DNA from: Tetmemena sp. SeJ-2015
Taxonomy: Eukaryota > Ciliophora > Spirotrichea > Sporadotrichida > Oxytrichidae
Direction: 5' to 3'
Assembly: GCA_027382625.1 (NCBI GenBank)
Contig: JAJKFJ010022671.1
Span: 1-64,000, forward strand
Length of the DNA stretch: 64,000 nt
The notes under the pieces are model-generated. The model was given only the letters and a program-made list of their open reading frames with translations, was not told where the DNA came from and made no database searches. A program made the translations under genes and the position numbers. How positions within the stretch are numbered: position 1 is the first letter of the stretch; each line of letters begins with the position of its first letter. Shown here one piece after another: positions 31,401 to 41,100 of this stretch.

Positions 31401-34241
31401 GAAAATTTCATCATTTTTTTAATAAAGCTTACCTAAATTATATAACACTGAACAGCAAAGAGAAAGCTATTTTATTTAATAAGGGCCATCAAATTAAATG
31501 AGAAGAAAATGGATATATATTTAGATTCAGATAAGCAATACTATTAGAATTGTTATATTTTCAATATCAAAATTAAATGAGGAAATAAATAAATAGGGAC
31601 CTTCATGAATCAGGGTAATCAGCAGAGTAAAATGAAGTTAGAAAGTCAAAATTTAGGTTACCTTATAAATCCATGAAAGTTACATAATGAGAAGTGAATT
31701 GATGTTCATCCACCCGGCTTGAGTCCAACAATCCTGATGGATTAAAATCTTTAATTAAGAAACTCATCTCTTTAAATAAAGAATTACTTTAGTTCCTGCA
31801 TTTCATAATTGTTTTACTTATGCTTTTAATGATTTTTTTAATTCATTAAATCATCTTAAGATTATTATCGAGAATATAAACTTCACAGTTACTTCTATAT
31901 AAGATAAAACGCTTAAATTAAAGTTGGAAATCTCAAATTACTATGACATCATCTCCACACAATAAATTATTTTTAAATTGACTATTTGAAAGTGACTTTT
32001 CTTAATAGCTTTTGCTTCGTTGATGCAGATTTTTAATACAACATACCCAAGAATTACCAAGTTTAGAATTATATACCTCCACAAGTATCCAAAGGTAGTA
32101 TATTATCTTAAATGATTTGATAGGTTTTGGTGATTCAAGTACTGCAATTGCAGCGACAGTTTAATGGACGATGACAACTGTTTTCGGTTCCAATCTTCTC
32201 CTTAATAAAACTATAAAATTTATTGGAGTAATCTCTTTCTGTAAATTTTAAGCTTTTAATTCTATTTTCAGGAGCTAAGGTGCCTAGTACTTATGGGGCA
32301 TAATTGAAAACTTTCAATATATCACTCACATGCCTCTAATATCGCTAGTAATGCCAGCTTTAATTATTCAGATAATTATTTAGCTAATGCTTTATATTTC
32401 TTCGGACTAATAAATGACATTGCAAGTTTCAACCTAATTCCAACTGATGGTAATAATTAAAACGATTTATGACATTAAACTTTAGAAATAACTGGAATGT
32501 TCTTTGATTTCGATGATTTCAATGATAGAGAATTTAACGCAGCTTTTGGAATGATGAACTACCAATCACTCAATTCAATCAAAAACTAAGGATTCCTCTT
32601 CTATATATCAATATTGTTTACTTTATTAAGAATAAAGTCTATCTATCATTGATATAGATTTCTCTGATAGCAATAGGTTTATCATTGAGATTATTTAAGA
32701 CAAGAAAGTATGACATTTCTCAGATTCTATTTTCTTAAAATAATTGAAATAAATATTTAAAATTAAAATCTAAATGTAAAGCCCTAGGTGTATCAGCATA
32801 TTCGGCTTGTCGAGGGATAGGGAGATCAGCAAGCCATATTTCTTGCGATGTATATGTCTTATAATAACCCTTACAGGATTTCTCTATAATGCCATTTAAA
32901 TTGTTAATTATATTTTCTTAAATAATCTGTAGGTGTATGTCAAAGATTGATGAAAAGATAAACTATAGTCTAATATATATTTTGTATTTAATGCTGCGAT
33001 TCTGTATGGAGAATGTCCTTGAGATATTTTTATGTGGCTTGATAAACTTCTCTTAAGTAAACTATACAAAATGATAACCGTTTTAGCTTAGCTACAACTT
33101 CACAGGAGAGATTTTGGGCTCGCTTTCAATTAAATAATTCAAGCATTTTCATTGTAATAGTTGCAGTTATTTTTCCTTTGGTCTCTCTATATGTAAAAAT
33201 TTAATCATTATGTCGTCTTTTACATGAAATAATATTTCCCGAGCGATACCTTATTTGAAAAGAGATATGGAGTTCTTATTGAAAATTTGAAGCAAAATAA
33301 TTACTATTCTCAATCTTATCAAGTATTTTCATTCTTACGGAAGCTAATATACACAATAACATTAGTGTTCATTGGTGATTTCTAGGGTTTAGCTATCCTA
33401 AATAAAAAATAATAGAATTCTGATAGTCATAACTCAAACATTGCTTTTCTTGATATACGAAATACTCGTTTATTATTTTATTCATTCAATTTTTATTTTA
33501 GCCATTCACACTTTCGAAATAGAATTATCAAAGTTACTTCAATGAGCTTTCATTGATTTTAGTTTGCGTTTTTATGCTTCTCTTTACCGATGCATTCACT
33601 ATTGACATGAAACTAAGACAGATCTTGGGCTTAAAACTAATAAATAAAGTCTTTCTGATATTAAATGATTACATCTAGAATTTAAAATTGTCTTGTAAAA
33701 TATTTTTTCTCCTATGTATTTCCCAATATTTGTGATATAGTTGTGCCCTTATTTTTATTAGTTCCGCTTGTAACTTCATCATAATCATTACCATACATAT
33801 TTAACTTGAGAGGAATTAATTTAAGTTTCTACTTTATCTCATAAATAGTAAAATAATTTTTTAGAAGCTTGCAATTTAAATTCTTAATGTGATTTAAAAT
33901 AAAATTAGTTATTTTAATTCGCAGGTATAATTGCGTTGATCGTGCTGTAGATGCTGATAAATTTCTTAATCGTATTTATCGAACTTGTTGAATTGCTAAG
34001 AAGGGCCCTTTCTAAATTTAGAACTGGTATCAATAAAAGATAAAGAAAATACAACTCATACTTATTTTTAATTATTTTTAACCTGCAAGGCTTGAATAAT
34101 GACCATCCATTCTAGGATTACAATCTCATTATTTTTTAACTTAATAGTTATCTAATTCATTAATTTTAAATCGGAGAATTAAAAAGAATTATTTATTCAG
34201 GAGTTAATTTTATTTAAATCTAAAATTTCGATTTATAATGA
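19430..34241 (+). CDS. gene 3: signal peptide, propeller, cadherin-like repeats, TRP-like membrane region (interrupted)
   Basis: Start ATG at 19,430 gives MNKKQSSFACLISTIFLLNE, a clear signal peptide. The TBE-like element cuts it after VVPSS; removing 19,666-23,847 at pointer AGTTA gives VVPSSYTFDGTADFAKGVAF in frame. Propeller-like blocks follow at 23,848-24,109, 24,150-24,255 (SFMNSDPTAFNAYSKKF), 24,965-25,030 (YVYMGGQYID), 25,215-25,265 and 25,545-25,645. A Cys-rich block at 28,470-28,690 and cadherin-like blocks at 29,365-29,730 (YSLQGCSDFIGQMQYRLF), 29,780-30,130 (FLSFDSSNRKIKVST) and 30,130-30,545 follow. The membrane half runs from 31,860 to 34,241: NFQYITHMPLI, FDDFNDREFNAAFGMM, LFEKRYGVLIENLK, RKLIYTITLVFIG, NELSLILVCVFMLLFTDAF, LQMLINFLIVFIELVELL. 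The last motifs recall TRP-like channels. One frame change near 32,620 is unexplained. Confidence 0.75.
19755..20894 (+). CDS. TBE-type DDE (IS630/Tc1-mariner-like) transposase, ~42 kDa class
   Basis: 379 codons from ATG to TGA, with several in-frame TAA/TAG read as Gln. The catalytic triad is visible: first Asp in SIIYIDETIF (about residue 200), second Asp in VVFLDNLRAHHS (about residue 280), and the Glu in PYSSPYNPIEEVFSQVK (about residue 315), the spacing of Tc1/mariner/IS630 enzymes. The N-terminal third holds a plausible helix-turn-helix (EATGVGVFTIWQVCRRALSM). Length agrees with the 42-kDa TBE transposase, which cuts DNA at element ends; TBE transposases are known to take part in genome rearrangement in Oxytricha. 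No stop or frameshift is seen, so this copy may be intact. The first 20 residues are less certain than the rest. Confidence 0.93.
21126..21732 (-). pseudogene. TBE 22-kDa-class ORF, one frameshift
   Basis: Reads on the - strand, convergent with the transposase. It starts MMNFSQRTQTSINQTQIISS and, after a change of frame between about 21,540 and 21,600, continues KRTSLRFLRDVLSGQKQLLR, NVPNFPELSVARVFEMIKGD, YYEDIGELPERNFMFAALG, ending QRKRGEPQLF then TGA. Total about 200 codons, matching the 22-kDa ORF of TBE elements in place and size. Function of that protein is unknown. Both frames overlap around the shift, so the exact break cannot be set by eye; a small IES-like deletion is also possible. 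Confidence 0.75.
21999..22105 (+). repeat. four spaced copies of GGTATGGTTTTGGATG
   Basis: Copies near 21,999, 22,032, 22,058 (one mismatch) and 22,091, spaced 26-33 bp. They lie between the 22-kDa ORF start side and the zinc-finger/kinase ORF inside the TBE-like element. Position suggests promoter, binding or decay-generated repeats; nothing distinguishes these. Confidence 0.8.
22244..23785 (+). pseudogene. TBE zinc-finger / kinase-like ORF (57-kDa class) with one in-frame TGA
   Basis: ATG at 22,244, 514 codons to TGA at 23,783-23,785. Two C2H2-type fingers: ECHQC..KICKPKELKRHSKIH (residues ~73-93) and YVCNVCAENIPAF...LLKEHLKNH (~115-140). A Gln-rich coiled stretch (~165-205) leads to a degenerate kinase-like domain: VLFVYQDYDYTFAQFIKGP, LELMLTIVKGIHSEEVTHR (in place of the HRD loop), LGNFEYASIP (in place of DFG), DTYSMGLIVCSGF (alphaF-like). 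Typical catalytic Asp and Lys are not evident. A TGA at 22,478-22,480 falls inside the first finger between QC and KIC, where Trp would fit. Size and position match the TBE 57-kDa gene. Confidence 0.88.
24260..24960. other. gene 3 internal stretch without clear coding blocks
   Basis: AT-rich, IES-like. Short open frames exist but no segment resembles the propeller blocks on either side. Confidence 0.4.
26090..26440 (+). CDS. possible coding blocks of gene 3
   Basis: Open segments read MANQDVLEEHQSQIGSVTLD...SWPSIFRYQALRNSRKSF and, in another frame, YQNAQVRTGGLILCLTLRFL...SAMDARISLQFVEV. Composition is protein-like, but no counterpart was found in the other paralogs, so I cannot tell whether they belong to gene 3. 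Confidence 0.35.
26580..27551. mobile_element. 972-bp element with perfect 95-bp terminal inverted repeats
   Basis: 26,580-26,674 (TATAGGATGATTACGAATGC ... CGTGGCTGTT) is repeated, inverted, at 27,457-27,551 with no mismatch seen. The outermost 25 bp resemble the ends of the MITE-like elements at 10,196, 16,447 and 46,633, so all belong to one superfamily; the TA at the outer edge suggests TA target sites. Perfect arms suggest recent activity or gene conversion. Inside is a short open frame with one in-frame TGA. It lies within gene 3. Confidence 0.9.
26994..27215 (+). pseudogene. ORF of the 972-bp element, acidic C-terminus, one in-frame TGA
   Basis: Frame LGLDSSKLNQMCEEA, then TGA (27,039-27,041), then RARLYSWNNLIQRGECSKDY, FGCYYPLEEIIDLYMEIRDD and an Asp/Ser tail before TGA. 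Codon use is G/C-rich compared with the host. Trp would fit the internal TGA. A GTAAGT...TTTTTAG segment just upstream (about 26,937-26,988) may be an intron from an earlier exon around 26,800-26,930 (KCEQLNFENEADYTTKN). I do not recognise the family. Confidence 0.5.
27552..28469. other. gene 3 internal stretch, no coding signal
   Basis: AT-rich between the 972-bp element and a Cys-rich coding block. No repeat or block resembling the paralogs was found. Confidence 0.4.
28470..28690 (+). CDS. Cys-rich block, probably part of gene 3
   Basis: Open + strand frame reads NHLIIFEENKCPENEILCCK, SERMDANEILICNTELYPCE with five Cys in about 40 residues, unlike the surrounding AT-rich spacer. It would fit an extracellular, disulphide-bonded segment between the propeller and cadherin-like parts. 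No equivalent was seen in the other paralogs. An open - strand frame over the same bases looks less protein-like. Confidence 0.4.
30523..30737. repeat. long foldback (imperfect palindrome) in gene 3
   Basis: The left arm (GAATTGATTTTAAACATTAT, AAAGTAATTAATCC, CTGATTTTAATTATTTAGAG) is mirrored by the right arm centred near 30,629 (CTCTAAATAATTAAAATCAG, GGATTAATTACTTT, AAAATCAATTC). Arms are about 100 bp with few mismatches. It begins right after a block that is conserved in gene 1, so it lies in non-coding, probably eliminated DNA. Confidence 0.85.
30738..31859. other. gene 3 stretch with one conserved block
   Basis: Mostly AT-rich. 31,095-31,330 reads FEKALYIYPSIIAITKEKQL and matches 1,605-1,710 of gene 1 and the segment ALYIFQNFTIIAQ near 43,150 of gene 4, so it is a coding block between the cadherin-like and membrane parts. 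The remainder shows no support. Confidence 0.5.
31979..31989 (+). other. 11-bp IES in gene 3, pointer TAAATT
   Basis: TAAATT at 31,973-31,978 and 31,984-31,989. Removal gives STQQIDYLKVTFLNSFCFVD in one frame. Genes 1 and 4 carry different tiny inserts at the same codon; gene 5 has a GT-AG intron there. Confidence 0.7.
32095..32123 (+). other. 29-nt intron in gene 3
   Basis: GTAGTA to GATAG; splicing joins PPQVSK to GFGDSSTAIAATVQWTM. Same site and length as 2,625-2,653. Confidence 0.75.
32207..32232 (+). other. 26-bp IES in gene 3, pointer TAAT
   Basis: TAAT at 32,203-32,206 and 32,229-32,232. Removal gives SNLLLNLF, then after the 31-nt intron LSQGAQYLWG. Same location and length as the IES at 2,739-2,764 of gene 1, but internal sequence and pointer differ. 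Confidence 0.8.
32241..32271 (+). other. 31-nt intron in gene 3
   Basis: GTAAAT to TTTTCAG. Splices CT|G AGC in frame to give LSQGAQYLWGIIENF. Confidence 0.8.
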
Positions 34242-35040
34242 TGTCATATTATTTAAAGCTGATAAAATAAAAGTATCAAAGGCTAAATCTTTCGATAAAC
34301 TACTAATTTAGAAGTACCTAAATACAATTTAAATGAGAATTTGTTAGTTTAGAGATAATGCCGGTATTTTATAAGGAAGAATAAATGAAAGCTATTTTTG
34401 TGTCAAATTAAGTTTTTAATACAATTTCAGTGAAATGAAGTTCCCAAATTCAATTTTATTAAATGTAAACATCATTTATTTTACCTTTTATTTTTTAATG
34501 ATTTAAATCATCCGTGTTGGAAATCTAAAGTCTAAAAAGGAGCAAATTTCATATTAATTATTTAGTTATACGATATGGAAGAGCTATATTAATTTTCAAC
34601 TCTATCATAATCAAAGTTGGAGCTGTAATCTAAAATTAAATCATTTAGAAATCCAATAAATTCAATATCAAGTATCAATTTTTAAATGGAGTTAATTCCA
34701 AATTAAATAATTAATTCTTTCTTTTATTAATCTTTGTCTGAAACTTAAAATGTTCCAAAGAAAAAACCTCGAAAAGTAACTCTCTAATAGGAAAATAAAC
34801 GAAATAATAAAAAAAGAATAAAAAAAAGACTAGAAGAAATAAATTTTTAACAAGATAATTGAAATTCGGTGGATAATAAATAAGTTAATATTGATTATCT
34901 TAATCAATTATGTAATTTCTATCTACTCAAAAATTTTTTTTAAAACATAAAGGGCAAAAAAAGATATACATTTAAACTCTGGATAATTTTATTTAACATG
35001 TTCTTAATATTTATTGCCCCCCCAAATAAAAAGTTAATAT
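34242..35040. other. spacer between genes 3 and 4
   Basis: AT-rich; a run of seven C at about 35,018 is the only notable feature. No coding or repeat signal. Confidence 0.4.
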
Positions 35041-35109
35041 AATTAAATTTTAAATCCTCAAGTGCGCTAACATGTTTCACACGTTAGCAATTTCCACTGA
35101 ATTTTATGG

Positions 35110-38100
35110 ATGCCTCAAATGATCTTGTAACATTAAATTTACCCCTAAGAGATATAGAGCATTTAAACCAACGCATTCGCAGTAACCAGCTCTTCATACG
35201 GCTACTACCTTATCTTCGGAGGAAGCGTGAAACACCAAACCACAAATAAAATCCGACCGTATCTGGGATTTATTTATTATTTTTCTCCCAAGACTCTTCT
35301 GGCTTAGCTGACTAATAGTATTTAATTGACCACCTTTGATGGATTAAGGAATACGACTTTGGCACTTTGACTATGCAGTCAGTGAGAGCAGTGGCCATAA
35401 GAAATGATTTGCTAGTAGCCTACTTCATGAACTCAGATGAAGCCACTACAGTTTTGAGAGTTTACGCTTTGATAAATACAAAAGATGGGAGCATCTCAAT
35501 ATTTTATAATCTAATTTAGTTTTAATCAAATGCTGTGGTTGACTATGGCGCCAATGGAATATCAGGATATTCGCAAAGCATCTACATTGATTATTCAGCG
35601 AGCTCTATCTTTGTAACAGGGTAAGTGGTTTGATATATCCACATATCTCAACTTACTTTTTTAGACACTATTTAGGATCAGGAAGTTATAATGACTTGAG
35701 TTTATATTTTTTAAAGTTTAATTATAAGTCACATTACGAAATTAGATAAAAATCTCAAACTGATATGGAGATATTCATTCTAATATCAAGCTTCTTTTTC
35801 GACCTTAGAGCTAATTAATTAGAAAAACATAAAAATTTTCGGGAAAATTTTTAATTATAAGATGATCAAAGTAATTAATGTTTCAGCATTATTTGTTGAG
35901 AGGATAAATAAAAAATTTGTGAGTTCTATATTTAATTAACTTTTTTCTTCAATACTTACAATTATATTGAGAATATCAAGATTATTTAAGACACATTTTT
36001 GGGGGAGGGGACAGGAGTGCACAACCCCAAAACGTTTAAAACATTTTAAATAATTGTCCATATATATATCAAAATTAGCTAAAAATGTAAAAAATAAGTT
36101 ATTTTATCTCTCAAAATTTGTTATCTTTTATGAAGATTTCAGATTCGAAATGATCGATATATTTTATTGAGTAAATTTAATTGTACCAACTAATTCATTT
36201 AATTATTCTCTTTTTTGTTCGATAATAACTGAGTCTCATTTGTGATATTCTTTATCCAGATAAAAAAGTGAGAGTCTGTTTTATTTTATGTCCTTAAGTA
36301 TATAGATAGCTAGATACATTAAGAACTTATTTAGCTAAGAATTAGTTTTTCTAAACTTTTGCAGGATTATCTTAAAAATGTCATAGACTTTACTAGAGAG
36401 TTCGTATAAAGATTATACATAATTATAGGTAAAATAACTTAGCACTTTATTATCACATATTTCTTAAAATTATATAAGTAATAAATTAGTGTAAACAATT
36501 AGTCACAATTTATAAAACTAAATGGTGATCATAATTAATAAATAAAACATCTCTCACAAATAAAGCTCAGAATTGATTTAAAGGACATTCAATACAATTT
36601 TAAAACCATAATTTTTGACCCTCGCAAAAATTTTAAATGCAAAATTTATTTTTTTTGGCATTTTTTTTTTCAATTTTGGCCTAAATGAATTATTTTTTTT
36701 AAAAAAATTGATAAAAATGAAAAGGTTTTTTTCCGTCCCGCTCTCCAATTTTTTTTTCATTATCAATATCATATAATAATATTTTCTTTTAAATTTTATT
36801 CTTTAAAAAATCATTTCTAGTGAGCAAAAATTTATTTGAAAGAAGGTAACCTCATTAGCTTTATTTACATTTTAAGTAACAAAATTCTCTATTTAAACCG
36901 ATCTCTGAAATGAATTGGTAATCTTAATAAATTATTTTTATCAAATTAAAGTATGACTAATGTAAAGCGAAACGGTGAAGTTGATATTAAAAAAGTTTTA
37001 AATTAATGAATGAGTGAATATTATTTAAAAATAATTAAAATAGTTATTTAATTAAATCTTTTTAATAATTTTGCTAAAAATATTATTAAGAGCAAGCAAG
37101 ATACGGCTCTTATATAATTGCTGGAGGATCTATGATTGATACATCAGGAGCTAAATCTCTTCTTGTAATTTAGATAAGCGTATCTGATAATTCATATTCT
37201 CCTAAACCAAATCTCATTCATGATTAATTATCAAACCTCTTTAAATTTTACTAAATTCTAGTTCGATATACCAACAGCTGACTAAAACTATTTCGATATC
37301 AATATAAAACACTCCCTCCAAATTTCCTCAGACTATGTCCAATTTTATTGCTTCTCTGGATAACTTAGTCACTTCAATACTCACTTGGCCTTATAGTATT
37401 TGACAATTTTATTATATTAAATTATTCTTAATTAATTCGCGCATGATACTAAATAATTTTACATTCCAACTCAAACATACAACAAAAATATAAAGAAATT
37501 TAAATCTTTATATTAGTATATTTATAAATTTTTCTCCATACTTTGAATGCGTAGGCTTGTCTTATAACCAAACACGGGATGAATTTTTGTTTTTAAATTA
37601 ATTGGTGCTTGTCTATAATGACCCATCAGCCTCATAAATGAATCCTCTAAAAGTTCTAATAATTTTATAACTTTTTTTATCTTTATATATCTTTCTCTAT
37701 TTTCTAGAATTTAAGCTGTAGATCTATAATTAAAATCCATTTTATAATATACTTTTTCTTTATTAATTGTAAAACTTTTTTACAACATTTTTTAAAATTA
37801 TTTTTCTAGGTTTCTCAAAAGACTACATCCATTTTATTATAATTTTGGAGCTGATGAAGTACAGCAATTTTTATTCAATAGTTACTTCTTTTATACAGCA
37901 GGTCCTTTCAGCTCTTATAATATGTAAATTTCTAGGACTATCAATCCATTTACTGGAACGTACGTGGGTAATTTCTACTTTGGAAATTTGCAAACTACGA
38001 ATGCTCAAGGATTAATCTCAACCAGCCTTATATTACCCTTTTATTCTTTATTTATATTTTAAATGCACATTTTGTAATCTTAAAATAGTTGGCTCTAACA

Positions 38101-41100
38101 TTTAACTCAACTATTGTTACAGGTTTTTTTCTAGTTATACTTGGAATCTAGAATAATTTGTATAACAAATAAAAAAAGTTTTTTGTCTTATAATTGTAGA
38201 CACAAGCTTTTACTTCAACCAAGACAACAACTTCACCACCTCAGTAAAATAATACATATTCAATACGTTTCCGTCTCACTTAGTAAAGCAAGTCTACAAA
38301 CTACTACAGATCTCAGAAAACTTCATTAACCACCCACGTCTGAATAAAGTGCATTTATTATTATAAAATTGAATGTAGCAGTACTTATTAATCAATTTCG
38401 GCCAACTAATAATCTTAAATTCTTATTTGATATTTTACTTAATCTACATCCATAACTGTTATGTCAAATGTTTACAGCAATTTCAATCTTGGGATTTATT
38501 GGCTGACTGATTGCTCTGATTTTGCAGGAAATATTTATTACTAGTTGCTTGTAGAAAATGAAGAGTGGCCAATCTAGAATCCAGTTGAACTCAGTCCTAT
38601 TAACATAGGAGATTATAGATTTCAGGTACTCTTAACCTTATATTATAATATATATGTTTTTTTTTATCAGACAGAGTTGCAATAATGAATAAATACCAAC
38701 CATAAAGTGACTTCATGATAAAAGTAAAAGTTACTCACTCCATAAATGGAATAGTCTTACTTACTAACACAGATATATCAGTTTAGATGACACTTCTTTA
38801 TTTTTACTTTTTTATTATTGCGAAGACTACCTAAAGTATGACTAAAAGAGAGCAATCATAGACTCCTATAGCTTGATTTAGTAAAAATAGAGAGAATTTA
38901 GAGGGTAATATAAAATTAAATCAATCCTCGCTCAATCTTATTATTGCTCAATTAGTAATTTATAATTCCATTTCTTAAAATTAAACTATCGAGATCCACC
39001 ATGCATGAAAGAAGAAACTCTATATCACAGACTTCCATAAATAAGTAAGAAATTAAAAACTGCAGTTTAGTAAATAAATTTTTCATTTATCTCAAAAAAA
39101 TTATGTTCTTTAAATAGTTTTGATTATTTTCTCAATTCAAATAGCAAAATATTTCACATACAATATTCTTAGTTCATTCAACCAGAACATTTTATTTCAA
39201 ATATTTTCAATCAAACTCTTTCATTTAAATTAATCTGAAAAATAATGAATAGTCATTAGCAACTTTAAATAAGTGTCATGATTCATTTTTTTGGTAAGAC
39301 AAGTTCAGGCGATAATAAGTTGCCCATGTGAATATAAAACTAAATCAAAATTTAATTTATCTCGAAATTTTTCAATCTAAAAGAGATTTAAGTTATTACA
39401 TTTAAATAGTTTTGAGGAATCACTGCGCGGAAATTCCGCGCGCGCGGAATTTCCGCGCAGTATCATTATTTATATCCAAATGATTTTATATACAAAGGAA
39501 AGTAATTCCAGAGGTTATCTTGAATTATTATTTTGAACTAAAGTCATAAAAAATATTTTAAGATAGACTAATACTTTTTTTTTAAGCAAACATATTTTTG
39601 TGAAATTTCAAAATTTTTTTTTTGAAATGAACTCATTTCTCTTTCAAATACTTCTATTTTTTCTTCACTTTCTAATTTCAATTAAGTCAGAAAATCTTTT
39701 CAACTTTATAAAAGCACTTTTCGAACTCATATATAAATTTGACGCTTTTGTTTTCTCAAACTATCATCACGCAATTTTTGCAAGAAATAAATTTAACACC
39801 GAACATAATAAAATCAAAATTTTTCTCAAGACACCTTGCTTAAATAATGTGGATGAGTTATATTGAGTTGTAGATATTATTCCATGAAAAAAAATTTTAG
39901 ATTACATCATATAGTTTTCTTCTCTCTCAGAGGCTTTTCGATATAATCTCAAAAAAAATATTATGTCATTCACTATTCGCAATTAAAGAAACTTAAATAA
40001 AATTGAAAGATTACTCAAATCAAAAATGCTACAGGCGATTTATAAGTCATATAAAGAAAAATTTCAAAATTATTTTTGAACTCAACTATACTAAAGTTAT
40101 CATCAAGACTCAGATTAGACCTGAATATAAAAACCGAAAATGCTGCAGCCCTAGATTAATTTTTCGGGAAAAAATTTTGCCATTCTTTTGCAGTATTCCA
40201 ATGCCAGATGGTAGACCACTTTTCTATGTTAGTGAAAAGTCGATTGGAAGAAAAAAATATTTTTTCGATTTCATCCTTGACAGAATTGAAAATGTTTCAA
40301 GCCAAATGTTACCATGATAAAATAAACATTGAGGCTGCTAAAATCAATTTTTTCGAGATCAGAAAAGTTACATGTTTTTGCGTTTCTGATCAGAAATATC
40401 ACACAAAACAGCATGAAGGAGAACGATTTGGGGCCAGATCAGAAAAAATACATAGCATTCATGGAAAAAAAATCACAAACTAAAATTTCAAAATTTTCAC
40501 TTGAATATAAGGAAGTCTATGTCCTCAACATAGGAAATGAGTAAATCAAAGCAATTTACTATATGAATTCAGCCTCGCTAAATTAATATCTTCATTTCCC
40601 AAACAGACTTCAGAATAATTATTTGGAATTCTAAAATTGATGAGGACAGAGCTCGAGCAGTATCATGAGGGTGACTTGATGAGAATGTAATGGGTGTGAG
40701 TGGTCAAGAGCCCTCGAGTCTATTCATGTCCAAACAAGATCTATTCACATGCTTCACTGTAATATGAAATCATGCAAGTAACTCTTAAGACTTTTGTCTC
40801 AAGTAAAAATAGTTTGAGATTTTTCTAAACTTATTTTCATAGAGAAAAGCTGTAGAGCTCTCATGCTCATGAAGGAGACAGCTTAGGTATTAAAATCCAG
40901 ATTTTAGAAGCAGAACCCTTCACTTGTATAATCAAAGAATATATTCATGAACAATTTATGTTCCTGATTCAGAATGATTGTTTCTAATCACACGTACGAA
41001 TCATTTATACTTCTCTTTGAAACCAAATGAGTGAAGAAGAAAAAAAAAAGAGACTTGCATTAAATCTCTCCAAGTATAGATTTAAGGTTTGATTAAAATT

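Noticed and set aside
36020..36035. CCCCAAAAC as a telomere-like repeat
   Set aside because: A single unit only; real telomere-like tracts repeat C4A4 several times.
36578..36772. 64-codon - strand frame
   Set aside because: Made of A/T homopolymer translation (Lys/Asn/Phe), inside an IES-like stretch.
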